DNA from: Acidobacteriota bacterium
GTDB lineage: Bacteria; Acidobacteriota; Vicinamibacteria; Vicinamibacterales; UBA8438
NCBI GenBank assembly: GCA_026706755.1
Contig: JAPOYG010000256.1
Span: forward strand, 1 to 39,778
Length of the DNA stretch: 39,778 bases
Reading direction: 5' to 3'
The notes below the pieces were generated by a model, which was not told the DNA's origin, did no database searches, and saw only the letters and a list, made by a program, of their open reading frames with translations. Position numbers and translations under genes: made by a program. This document shows, in pieces, positions 1 to 6,060 of this stretch. The first letter of the stretch is position 1; every line of letters begins with the position of its first letter.

Positions 1-101
1 TACTCGAGCGGATTTCGGTGCGGGGAGAACTCCGCAAGGACCCTTGAGGCTTCCGGCTGGTTCATCGCGCGGGGATGATACCCGATCGCGACAAGTCGTA
101 C

Positions 102-113
102 TTCAGTACTGAA
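102..113. promoter_or_regulatory. Operator-like palindrome upstream of the zinc-ribbon gene
   Basis: TTCAGTACTGAA (102-113) is a perfect 12-bp palindrome and is itself flanked by AGTCG (94-98) and CGACT (114-118). It ends 17 bases before the start codon at 131, where a repressor or activator dimer could bind. No regulator can be named. Confidence 0.35.
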
Positions 114-130
114 CGACTAACGGAGATCGA

Positions 131-337
131 ATGCCAAGGCTGTGTCCTGATTGCAAGACACCTATGGATTCTCAACGTCCGGTAGCGTTAGTTGCGATCT
201 TCCCGCGGGAAGCTCCGAAGGAGGAGAGGATGGTGCGGGTTCCGATGCAGGTTCGATCGTGCCAAGTGTGCGGATTGGTAGTGTTCGAGGATCCAGAGAT
301 TCTCCGCAAGAAGGACACGTCAACACGATTGGAATGA
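131..337 (+). CDS. Small zinc-ribbon-like protein
   Basis: This 68-residue protein has two cysteine pairs, CPDC (residues 5-8) and CQVC (about 44-47), spaced as in a small zinc ribbon. It probably binds one metal ion; its function is unknown. A GGAG ribosome site stands 6-7 bases before the ATG. The stop codon overlaps the start of the next gene as ATGA at 334-337, and that gene overlaps the one at 536, so the three genes look like a small translationally coupled operon. Base composition is visibly less GC-rich than the arg operon further right, as for most island genes. Confidence 0.6.
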   Translation: MPRLCPDCKTPMDSQRPVALVAIFPREAPKEERMVRVPMQVRSCQVCGLVVFEDPEILRKKDTSTRLE

Positions 338-543
338 ACTCCAATGGCCAATTATACACCATGCAGCCGTCGCTCAGACGGCCTTGGCGTGTCGCCGCGG
401 TGCTGGTGGCTGCTGTGCTGTGGGTGTTGCCGGCCGTCGAGCAGTTGCGCGGTGGGCCGGACGGAAACCTGGCCTTGATCGCCAGTCCGTTGGATTCATC
501 GCGCGGGGATGATACCCGATCAGGGAAGAGGGCTCATGTCTAA
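334..543 (+). CDS. Small single-span membrane or exported protein
   Basis: This 69-residue reading frame is coupled to the zinc-ribbon gene by an ATGA overlap. Residues about 17-35 form one hydrophobic stretch rich in Val, Ala and Leu after two or three Arg residues, as in a signal anchor or signal peptide. An internal ATG at 361 would start just before this stretch and is an equally good start. The C-terminal codons lie inside the 27-bp direct repeat, so the tail may be a later fusion. It overlaps the next start codon (536) by 8 bases. I do not recognise the family. Confidence 0.4.
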   Translation: MNSNGQLYTMQPSLRRPWRVAAVLVAAVLWVLPAVEQLRGGPDGNLALIASPLDSSRGDDTRSGKRAHV

Positions 544-889
544 CGTCTACGTCCAACATCCGGCCATCAACGGAGGCAAGGAGCTGCTGCTCAACACGGT
601 TCCTGGGGTAGTCGAGCTGTCTGTCTCACCGACGGATCTTTCAGATCCGGACGTTACTGAAGTTGTGCTCAAGGCTCAGGGGGAAGGCTTGCTTGATGCG
701 TTTCAGGATATTGAGACGGGACCACGTAAAGACCTCGTCTGGGTCAGGATCGGAGAGTGGCGCCGAGCGGGATGGCCAACGAGACACCGCCGACCAGGAG
801 CATTCAGGATTGGTGGGAGACTGGTGGCTCCAGGCGAGCAAGAGGTACGAATTCATCTATACGGATGTCCCGATCGGTTTCAGGCGTGA
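536..889 (+). CDS. Hypothetical protein, probably altered at its 3' end
   Basis: The ATG at 536 has GAGGG just upstream and overlaps the preceding stop, so translation is probably coupled. About the first 80 residues have ordinary mixed composition with alternating hydrophobic segments. After that the reading becomes rich in Arg and Gly and runs opposite a better-looking leftward gene (804-1082). The last 30 or so codons may therefore be read-through after a frameshift or truncation near 770-800. No motif is recognised. Length as read is 117 residues. Confidence 0.4.
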   Translation: MSNVYVQHPAINGGKELLLNTVPGVVELSVSPTDLSDPDVTEVVLKAQGEGLLDAFQDIETGPRKDLVWVRIGEWRRAGWPTRHRRPGAFRIGGRLVAPGEQEVRIHLYGCPDRFQA

Positions 890-1082
890 TGGCTTCGATC
901 CCGTACTCCGGGAGCGAAGCTGTGACCTGGATCTTGCCGTCGTTCCACTCGACGATCTGAAGAGGAGAACCATCGAGAACGAACTGCACCAAGCGTCCAT
1001 CCTGAATGCCGACGGCGATTCGATGCTCGTCTGATTTGCCAACGCCCACGATGTATCGCTTCGGAAGAGGCGTCTGGGCCAT
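804..1082 (-). CDS. Hypothetical 92-residue protein
   Basis: This leftward frame encodes a protein of balanced composition, with beta-rich alternation in its first two thirds and an acidic C-terminal third. The ATG at 1082 is preferred over the TTG six bases upstream. The ribosome site is weak (AAGG-like). It is convergent with the gene at 536 and overlaps it by 86 bases, and only one of the two can be intact there. The composition of this strand looks more protein-like. Function unknown. Confidence 0.4.
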   Translation of the reverse strand: MAQTPLPKRYIVGVGKSDEHRIAVGIQDGRLVQFVLDGSPLQIVEWNDGKIQVTASLPEYGIEAITPETDRDIRIDEFVPLARLEPPVSHQS

Positions 1083-1113
1083 CCGCAAGGATACCTTATC
1101 GAGTCAGGCGTGT

Positions 1114-1557
1114 CTAGACGGCCTTGGCGCGGCGCCCGCGGCGATGGGCGGTGAGATCGCGGTAGCGGAGCCGCTTCCCCTCGAAACCGCGAACCATCAG
1201 GCCCATCTGCCGGATCGTGTCGAGGTCCCGCATGTTGTGCCGGCCCTCGAACTCTGCGACGTACCGGTGTAGATGCTCGATCGACATGCGGTGGAACGTG
1301 CCCGTGTAGCCGCGCTTCAGGAGCGCCCAAAAACTTTCCATGCCGTTGATGGTGGCCTGACCGCGGACGTACTCCCCGATGCCGTGGGTGACCGCTTCGT
1401 GGTGGTCGAGGCTCCGGTACGATGAAGCCTCGTCCGTGTAGATCATCGTGCCCCGTTCGACGTTCGATTCCACGAACCGGGAGAGTTTCGGTCCCTCGCC
1501 GCGCACGACCCACATCTTGACCCGTCCGGTCTTGCGATCCTTGATGCCGGCGACCAT
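1114..1557 (-). pseudogene. ISXO2/IS1595-type transposase, C-terminal remnant
   Basis: The leftward frame carries the C-terminal half of an ISXO2-like (DDE-type) transposase, from the strand that begins MVAGIKDRKTGR to the basic C-terminus. It includes YTDEASSYRSL, the INGMESFWALLKRGYTGTFH block and a conserved tail. The N-terminal zinc ribbon and the first catalytic segment are missing. At 1558-1561 the sequence passes directly into the truncated flavin-binding gene on the other strand. It is homologous to, but clearly diverged from, the remnant at 7236-8212, so the two are not a recent duplication. The corresponding A-run at 1329-1333 has five A's and stays in frame. Confidence 0.85.
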
Positions 1558-1560
1558 CGC

Positions 1561-1950
1561 CTGCTGCCGGACCGGCCTGGCAACCGTCAGGTGGACACGT
1601 TGATGAACGTGGTCGAACGACCCTACGTCGGCCTGGTGTTCTTCGTGCCCGGCCTGACCGAGACGTTGCGGGTCAACGGACGGGCCGAGATCTCGACCGA
1701 CCCGGAACACCTGGAGCCGCTGGCGATCAACGGCAAGCCGCCGATCTCGGTCCTCCAGGTGACAGTGGAGGAGGCGTTCCTGCACTGCGCCAAGGCGTTA
1801 ATCCGAGCCCGGCTCTGGGACGCGGACGCACAGGTCGACCGCTCCCGCTACCCAAGCTACGGACGGGTGCTGGCGGACCAGATCGCCGGAGCTGACGCGG
1901 CCGAGATCGACGCGGGCGAAGCGGAGAGCGCCAAGACGGAACTGTATTGA
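1561..1950 (+). pseudogene. Pyridoxamine 5'-phosphate oxidase-family flavoprotein, N-terminally truncated
   Basis: Reading in frame from 1561, the protein begins LLPDRPGNRQVDTL and continues through VGLVFFVPG, ETLRVNGRAEI, a PPISVLQVTVEEAF segment and HCAKALIRARLW. These fit the MSMEG_1061-type branch of the split-barrel FMN-binding PPOx family as I remember it. About the first third (N-terminal strand and part of the FMN site) is missing because the transposase remnant abuts it. A GTG at 1591 could start translation, but the family sequence clearly extends upstream of it, so this is a gene fragment rather than a short gene. It ends at TGA 1948-1950. Confidence 0.75.
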
Positions 1951-2021
1951 CGGCCTCCGGCGGCGCCAGTAGCCTTGCCAGGCCGGTCATGACGTGACAC
2001 CATGCCCGAAGGAGATCAAGA

Positions 2022-2441
2022 ATGCGAAGCAGTTTCTGGGTCATCATGCTCGTCCTGACGTTGTCCGTTCCAGTCGGTGCAGACGGACCACCCAACCCAT
2101 CGCCGACAGAACCAGCCGTCAACACAGAAGCTGAATCCGCGCAACTGGATCGATTCTGCCGTTTCGGCAATCCTTGGGTTCAGTTCGGGTGCATCATCCT
2201 TGCCGGCGTCACGCAAGACGTCGGATTCAACGCAGCACGTGAGGCTCTCGGCATCGTCGGCAGCCAGATCGACCAGCAGTTCGCCGATATCGATCGACGA
2301 TTCGTCGGCATCGACCAGCGATTCGTCGGCATCGAACAGCGATTCACCGGCATCGAACAGCGCCTTGACAGTATCGAGACCCAGATGGAGCTGATTCATG
2401 CGAACCAGCTACTGCTGATCGACGCTATCAGAGACCGTTGA
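2022..2441 (+). CDS. Secreted or periplasmic coiled-coil protein with 7-residue repeats
   Basis: The 139-residue protein begins with a clear signal peptide (about residues 1-20, ending VGADG) and then a Pro-rich linker. Its C-terminal third is a coiled coil built from near-identical heptads such as RFVGIDQ, RFVGIEQ and RFTGIEQ. AAGGAG stands 7 bases before the ATG. The heptads are encoded by a 21-bp tandem repeat. Such proteins usually trimerise or form rods in the cell envelope; no specific role can be assigned. The stop is one base from the next candidate start (2443). Confidence 0.7.
   Translation: MRSSFWVIMLVLTLSVPVGADGPPNPSPTEPAVNTEAESAQLDRFCRFGNPWVQFGCIILAGVTQDVGFNAAREALGIVGSQIDQQFADIDRRFVGIDQRFVGIEQRFTGIEQRLDSIETQMELIHANQLLLIDAIRDR
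2277..2381 (+). repeat. 21-bp tandem repeat, about five units
   Basis: Units at 2277-2297, 2298-2318, 2319-2339, 2340-2360 and 2361-2381 share the pattern CGATTCGTCGGCATCGA. The central three are nearly identical and the outer two diverged. Each unit encodes one heptad, so copy number can change without loss of frame. Confidence 0.8.
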
Positions 2442-2442
2442 T

Positions 2443-2892
2443 TTGTCGCAGGGCGACAGTTCTGGCCAGCCCCGGCGGTACCAGCCGGACGAGTCGAAAC
2501 GCCCGTGGCCGGTCCTGCTGGTCCTGATGGCGGTGATCGCATGCGGTGATCCGCCGGCCGCCCCGACTCCGGTCGAACCGGACGGTCCGATCGACCCGCC
2601 GGCAGTCACAACCCCGCCGTTCGACGGGACCGTCTTCATCTCGCCGCACGTCATCACCGAAGCGGATGCGACCAAGCTGACGGGCGTCGCGTACTCCGGG
2701 CGGGGACAGCGGGTGATCTTCGACCGGCGGGTCGATAACTGGATCACGGTCAACGCGTACCTGTTCGACGTCCGGTACTCGTGGGGCAACGTCGAGTTTC
2801 AGATCAACCCGGAGTTCGGCAGCCGCGGCTCGAGAGACTCGAGGCCCGCTGTTGAGGATCCGTTTGGTTTAGCGGTGCCGGACCACGTCTGA
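2443..2892 (+). pseudogene. Lipoprotein of a secreted family, truncated after its first half
   Basis: The frame starts at a TTG and has a hydrophobic stretch ending VIACGD, which fits a lipobox with Cys as the lipid-modified residue. The mature part has FDGTVFISPHVIT, RVIFDRRVDNW, a VNAYLFDVRY segment and NPEFGS. The same layout occurs in the gene at 6061, which goes on to an HEAGH motif. Here the family-like sequence stops after NPEFGS (about 2823) and the remaining 23 codons look unrelated, so it appears to be cut off and fused to foreign sequence. The start is uncertain because no ribosome site is visible; coupling to the preceding gene is possible. Confidence 0.5.
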
Positions 2893-3178
2893 CCCAGAGT
2901 CGAAGAACAGGCGATCGAGGATGAGGGCCGGCAGCTGTTCGGTGGGCCGGCTCGATCCAGGGTGGCCGGTACCCAAGGACATCAACCGGGTTCGCTTGGT
3001 TTTCGCCAGCGGGCAGGATAGGATTGGCTCAAGCTGACGGGGCGAGCCGGCGCAGTTGAACGACTTTCGCCGGCCCGCCCGGTCAAGCGATCACCGGCCG
3101 GGTGACCCTGGCCGTAGCTGGAATCAACAGCTGCGACCGTGGACGGGTCGACCAGGCCAGAAATCAGGACGGTTCAGT
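2893..3178. other. Non-coding spacer with strong hairpins
   Basis: I see no convincing gene here. GGCG-a-GCCGGCG (3041-3052) pairs with CGCCGGC-c-CGCC (3068-3079), giving a 12-position stem with one mismatch and a 15-base loop. TCACC/GGTGA closes a second hairpin at about 3089-3103. Confidence 0.6.
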
Positions 3179-3254
3179 GGGCGGGTAGCCTCAAACGGTA
3201 GAGGCACTGGTGTGACAGCCTGGGTTGCGAGTTCGAGTCTCGTCCCGTCCACCA
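3179..3254 (+). tRNA. tRNA-like gene, perhaps tRNA-Val(GAC), with irregular anticodon arm
   Basis: GGGCGGG (3179-3185) pairs with CCCGTCC (3244-3250) in a 7-bp acceptor stem with one G-T. GCCT (3188-3191) pairs with AGGC (3202-3205) as the D stem around a GG-containing loop. GCGAG/CTCGT (3227-3231/3239-3243) frames a perfect TTCGAGT loop, and discriminator A plus encoded CCA follow (3251-3254). The anticodon arm (3207-3223) is weak: CTGGT against CCTGG gives only two Watson-Crick pairs plus wobbles and one mismatch, with loop GTGACAG, which would put GAC at the anticodon. The variable region is only 3 bases. It could be a divergent mobile-element tRNA or a decaying copy. Confidence 0.5.
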
Positions 3255-3289
3255 ACTGATGTCCTGAAGGGCATTATAGTGCAGAACAA

Positions 3290-3321
3290 GGCGCTGTCAG
3301 GTGAACCCAGCTGGCAGCGCC
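3290..3321 (-). terminator. Hairpin terminator for the gene at 3330-3572
   Basis: GGCGCTGTCAG (3290-3300) pairs with CTGGCAGCGCC (3311-3321), 11 pairs including one G-T, around a 10-base loop. On the minus strand it lies just after the stop of the 80-residue gene and is followed by TTGTTCT. It could also stop rightward transcription from the tRNA-like gene. Confidence 0.6.
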
Positions 3322-3329
3322 CGAGTACT

Positions 3330-3572
3330 TCACCGCCCGTATCGCCAGCAGTCCTCCAGGGCCTGATGGGCGAGACGCAGGAACTCCTGCGGCGTCAGCT
3401 GTTCAGGTAGTCCGACGTTTTGCAGGCCGGCACGGAACAGTTTCAGGAGTTCTTCGGGGCTGGCGGGTTCGATCGTACCGTGCAGGTACGTTCGCGCGAT
3501 GTCGTTCGGCGCCGAAAGAACACTTGTGCGCGAGAACGTCGACAAGACACAATTCAGATCAGAAACTTGCAT
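3330..3572 (-). CDS. Hypothetical 80-residue protein
   Basis: An excellent GGAGG site lies 7 bases before the ATG at 3572, and a hairpin terminator follows the stop, so this small gene is well supported. The C-terminal half is amphipathic helix with clustered Leu, Glu and Gln (EELLKLFRAGLQNVG, then TPQEFLRLAHQALEDC), like a small all-helical adaptor or SAM-like fold. The N-terminal part has no motif. It is the leftmost of a row of leftward small genes (3330-5397). Family and function are not recognised. Confidence 0.65.
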   Translation of the reverse strand: MQVSDLNCVLSTFSRTSVLSAPNDIARTYLHGTIEPASPEELLKLFRAGLQNVGLPEQLTPQEFLRLAHQALEDCWRYGR

Positions 3573-4171
3573 GGTGGTTCCTCCAGTTGGGTCACGGGGT
3601 CAGGGTCAGCTCGCCGGGTGCGGTGAGTCATCGTCGTAGACCTCCTTCGAGAAGCTGCTTCGCGAGTTTCGAGGCCGGCTTTCATGGGGCCGGCTGGTGT
3701 GGTCGTGCGGGCGCCCCGGATGGGCGTCCGGGGCGTCCGCGTTTCAGCGGTTGCGACCGCTGCACCATGGTACGTGAACCGGGGTGGCGGTCAAGCGCCG
3801 CAACCGCGGGTTGCCGGCGCCCAGTCAAGCGCCGTAACTCGTTGATTCTATGGGTATTATTCCGTCTAATTCCCATAACTATGCAGCCGCGCGCATAAGC
3901 ATACGGCGCCGGCGCTCGGGGATCAACTGGCTCCACCCCCGTGCCGACCCGTGCCCGCCAGCCTGCAGCGGCTTGACGCCGGGGCCTGCGCCGTGCATAG
4001 ATATCGGGATTACATCGAGTAGTAACCAACCACAACTCCTGGGGTTCCCGTTACGTCCGGAACCCCAGATGTCGTGGAGCCTTGTGAATAGGCGGCGGAT
4101 TTCGGGTCACGATCGGCCATTCAGCGATCGCAGGTCTTGCATAGCGGTGCATACCGTTGACCTAACTGGAC
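3573..4171. other. Structured non-coding spacer
   Basis: There is no credible gene in these 599 bases. CGCCCCGGA/TCCGGGGCG (3712-3720/3727-3735) is a perfect 9-bp hairpin with loop TGGGCG. CAGCGG/CCGCTG (3745-3750/3757-3762) follows. ATGGGTATT/AATTCCCAT (3850-3858/3868-3876, one mismatch) resembles an operator. A near-repeat, GTCAAGCGCCGCAAC versus GTCAAGCGCCGTAAC, lies about 3790-3838. Confidence 0.6.
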
Positions 4172-4468
4172 TTACGGGCAGGACTGCATAACCGACCGCT
4201 GGTCTTGGATAAGCGTCCGACCGATCTTGAACCCGTGGAGGCGTCCGTGACCGTGGAGGACCTCAAGCAGCTGACGAAGCTCGCTGCGTCGAACTGGCGG
4301 TGATACGGCGGGCAGCAGGCCGGCGATGGTGCCGCTCAGCCGATACGTGAGGTGGCGGAAGAGGACCGGCCCGAGCTGAGCCTCGATGCAGGCGATCAGC
4401 CGGCGAAGTTCGTGTTGCTGGTTGTAACCTGACATAACCGGGGACGATGCGGTATAATCTGGGCGCAC
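4172..4468 (-). CDS. Hypothetical 98-residue helical protein
   Basis: A GTG start at 4468 has GGAGG four bases upstream; an internal ATG at 4435 has no such site. The protein is Leu- and Arg-rich and predicted mostly helical, with HELRRLIACIEAQLG and SELRQLLEVLHGHGRL as amphipathic segments. No membrane span or signal peptide is visible. Its first codons overlap a strong rightward promoter (-10 at 4453-4458), so the two transcripts would be antisense at their 5' ends. Family not recognised. Confidence 0.5.
   Translation of the reverse strand: MRPDYTASSPVMSGYNQQHELRRLIACIEAQLGPVLFRHLTYRLSGTIAGLLPAVSPPVRRSELRQLLEVLHGHGRLHGFKIGRTLIQDQRSVMQSCP
4429..4458 (+). promoter_or_regulatory. Strong sigma-70-type promoter with no protein gene downstream
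   Basis: CTGACA (4429-4434), an 18-base spacer and a perfect TATAAT (4453-4458) read rightward. Transcription would begin near 4465. There is no reading frame of note downstream, but two hairpins follow, so this fits the promoter of a small RNA. Confidence 0.55.
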
Positions 4469-4558
4469 GTTGCCTCCGCTGTCGGCTTGAGCTTTCTGGG
4501 GCTGGCTGCCGACGGTTCCGAGGTTGATAACGCCGCTGGTTCACCGGCCAGCGGCGTT
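4465..4558 (+). ncRNA. Candidate small RNA of about 95 nt ending in an 11-bp hairpin
   Basis: Downstream of the TATAAT promoter, GTCGGC (4481-4486) pairs with GCCGAC (4508-4513). AACGCCGCTGG (4529-4539) then pairs perfectly with CCAGCGGCGTT (4548-4558) around an 8-base loop. A T-poor but T-containing tail (TTCGCTTG) follows. The 5' end would be close to, and opposite to, the start of the gene at 4172-4468, so antisense control of that gene is possible. No known RNA family is recognised. Confidence 0.4.
4529..4558. terminator. Perfect 11-bp hairpin, possible bidirectional terminator
   Basis: AACGCCGCTGG and CCAGCGGCGTT form an uninterrupted stem with loop TTCACCGG. It lies between the leftward small genes at 4721-4888 and 4172-4468 and at the expected 3' end of the rightward candidate RNA. 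There is no T-run on either side, so termination strength is uncertain. Confidence 0.5.
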
Positions 4559-4720
4559 CGCTTGTACGTCGATCAGCGTATCACGTCAGCGGGCCAGAGG
4601 CGGTGATGTTGGCAGGCGGGTCAGGATGTCCTGTGCTGCTGGGCGAACTGGACGCGAGCGGACCGTTCGGCGTTTCGGATCGTCCGGAAGAAGGCAGCGA
4701 GCTGTAGCTGACTGCTCAGA

Positions 4721-4888
4721 TCAGGATCTCGTGATGGCCCTGCCGAACAAGTGCTCGATGAACAGTCGAGCGCCCTGGAGTAGGTGGTTAGAGTAGTCGG
4801 CTGAGTAGCCGGCACGGTTTAGGTGATTCTCGAAGGCGTTCAGCTCCTTCTTCAGATACTGCTCGATCGAGATCGGTCTGGTGGGCAT
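4721..4888 (-). CDS. Hypothetical 55-residue helical protein
   Basis: The frame from the ATG at 4888 to TGA at 4721 encodes 55 residues beginning MPTRPISIEQYLKKEL and continuing with a segment NRAGYSADYSNHLLQGAR. The helix-turn-helix rhythm resembles the SAM-like N-terminal core-binding domain of tyrosine recombinases, but no catalytic domain follows, so this could be a fragment or an independent small protein. No ribosome site is obvious. It is in line with the other leftward small genes and precedes the 4529-4558 hairpin. Confidence 0.4.
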   Translation of the reverse strand: MPTRPISIEQYLKKELNAFENHLNRAGYSADYSNHLLQGARLFIEHLFGRAITRS

Positions 4889-4946
4889 GGTGTTTGGGTG
4901 GTTCTCAGCTTCGAAAACCGTTTCGGTAGCGTGATCGGTCTTGGGC

Positions 4947-5159
4947 TTATGGCGTTCCCGACGCCCACATCTCCATGCCGATCCCGATCAGGACGCCAAG
5001 GATCGCGATCAGGAGCAGGACCGTGATGTTGCCTCGGACCTCAGATCGGGCTGCCATGACGTAAAGCTCACCGACGTCTTCGGACGCGCGTTCGGCCATG
5101 CGGGGAGCGACACCGGCTGCGGTGAGCGCCTTCAACAGCCAGGTGGGTGCGACTTTCAT
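4947..5159 (-). CDS. Small membrane protein with one C-terminal span
   Basis: GAGGAGG stands a few bases before the ATG at 5159. The 70-residue product has an amphipathic N-terminal half (TWLLKALTAAGVAPRMAER) and one hydrophobic span at about residues 46-65 (ITVLLLIAILGVLIG), followed by a short tail. It starts 13 bases after the stop of the 5173-5397 gene, so the two form an operon. The size and layout resemble small phage or plasmid membrane proteins, but no family is recognised. Confidence 0.6.
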   Translation of the reverse strand: MKVAPTWLLKALTAAGVAPRMAERASEDVGELYVMAARSEVRGNITVLLLIAILGVLIGIGMEMWASGTP

Positions 5160-5172
5160 GGCTCCTCCTCGG

Positions 5173-5397
5173 TCAGTGGACCCGGCGCCGCGGGTGATTC
5201 CCCATGAGGGCCTGGGCAAGCTCGAGCGGCGTGGCGTCCGGGATGCTGACGTCCTCCTCCAGATCGGCCCGCGTCGGCACGTAGCGCGGGTCGCTCTTGT
5301 CGAATATTTCTCGCCGCCGGCCCCGTGACCGGTACTCCGGTGAGGGTTCCCGAGCGATTGACGCTCGCGTCTGTAACTTCTTTTCGCTCTTGGACAT
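5173..5397 (-). CDS. Hypothetical 74-residue charged protein, leaderless start
   Basis: The product is hydrophilic, with a basic N-terminus (MSKSEKKLQTRASIAREP) and a conserved-looking block FDKSDPRYVPTRADLEEDV followed by IPDATPLELAQALM. Small proteins with a similar block occur in various bacterial genomes as far as I recall, without known function. The ATG at 5397 stands exactly 6 bases after a TATGAT -10 box with a CTGACG -35 at 18-base spacing, and there is no Shine-Dalgarno site, so the mRNA should be leaderless. It is first in an operon with the membrane protein at 4947-5159. Confidence 0.6.
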   Translation of the reverse strand: MSKSEKKLQTRASIAREPSPEYRSRGRRREIFDKSDPRYVPTRADLEEDVSIPDATPLELAQALMGNHPRRRVH

Positions 5398-5403
5398 ACG
5401 GGA

Positions 5404-5433
5404 ATCATATCAGCTCTGCGCGACCCTCGTCAG
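5404..5433 (-). promoter_or_regulatory. Sigma-70 promoter of the 5397 gene (leaderless)
   Basis: On the minus strand CTGACG (5433-5428), an 18-base spacer and TATGAT (5409-5404) precede TCCCGT and then the ATG at 5397. The predicted transcription start coincides with the A of the ATG. Confidence 0.6.
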
Positions 5434-5516
5434 CCGCGGTTTTCGGGCCGGATCAATTTTTCTAATCTGTCACCAACCGCTTGCACTGTCAAGCGTTCGG
5501 CGGCAGAATAGCCGAG

Positions 5517-5625
5517 CCAGACAAGATGCGCGTGGCCCGACACCGGGCCGCCCGCTGACTACAACACCCGGTGCTAGCCGGGGAACAGGCGGGAGTCCGC
5601 ACCGTCACACGTGCGTCTTGTCTGG
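5517..5625. other. 109-nt structured element closed by an 18-bp stem
   Basis: Positions 5517-5534 pair with 5608-5625 over 18 consecutive positions, 16 Watson-Crick and two G-T, starting CCAGACAAGA and ending TCTTGTCTGG. Inside, CACCGGG (5541-5547) pairs with CCCGGTG (5567-5573). A separate hairpin, CGCTTG/CAAGCG, lies at 5478-5495. The element ends 50 bases before the lipoprotein start at 5675. It may be a 5' leader structure, an independent RNA, or a miniature element with inverted ends; no target-site duplication is evident. The wobble pairs favour an RNA role on the plus strand. Confidence 0.5.
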
Positions 5626-5674
5626 TAACCGACCCGGTGACCATTTTGGTCGCCCGGTATCCAGGGAGCCTGCC

Positions 5675-6052
5675 ATGGCGCACCGTCAATTCCTGTCAGT
5701 CGCCGTGATTCTTCTGGGCGTCGCCGCGGCCCTGTCCGCTGGCTGCGGCGCGTCGCGAGCACTCGGCCTGCCGGAGTGGGGCGAGTCCGACCGGCTCTGC
5801 GAGGCGTCGCATCTCGTCCAGGCCGGCATGACGGTCGCCGAGGCCGGGCAGGTCGCGGATGGCATCCTCGACAACATCGGATGGGAGGATGCCCTCGTGA
5901 GCCGGACCGAGGCCGGCAGCACCTACCAGTTCAAGGTCGACGACACCGTCGGCCTGCCCGACGGGCCTGACCGACGGCCGATGGCGCTGATGACAATCCG
6001 CGTCAGCGACGGGACGATCACCGACGTCCGGGCTAGCAACATGTGCGGCTGA
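5675..6052 (+). CDS. Small lipoprotein
   Basis: The 125-residue protein begins with a positively charged stretch, a hydrophobic core of about 15 residues and a lipobox LSAGC, so it should be lipidated at Cys (about residue 24) and anchored in the envelope. The mature part has a helical first half and a beta-rich second half, about 100 residues in all, ending ...ASNMCG. GGGAG lies about 8 bases before the ATG. It is followed after 8 bases by the HEAGH protein gene and probably shares its transcript. Family not recognised. Confidence 0.65.
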   Translation: MAHRQFLSVAVILLGVAAALSAGCGASRALGLPEWGESDRLCEASHLVQAGMTVAEAGQVADGILDNIGWEDALVSRTEAGSTYQFKVDDTVGLPDGPDRRPMALMTIRVSDGTITDVRASNMCG

Positions 6053-6060
6053 GGCTGGCG

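Larger units (their letters stand above)
61..521. repeat. 27-bp perfect direct repeat pair (61-87 and 495-521)
   Basis: Positions 61-87 and 495-521 are identical over 27 bases, beginning TTCATCGCGCGGGG and ending ACCCGATC. Weaker similarity continues about 20 bases to the left of each copy. Each copy lies just upstream of a start codon (131 and 536), and the second copy also encodes the C-terminal end of the small membrane protein at 334-543. It may be a duplicated gene 3' end or a dispersed island repeat. Confidence 0.85.

Noticed and set aside
3682-4035. 117-codon leftward frame in the large spacer
   Set aside because: No ribosome site, very basic composition, and it runs through several perfect hairpins.
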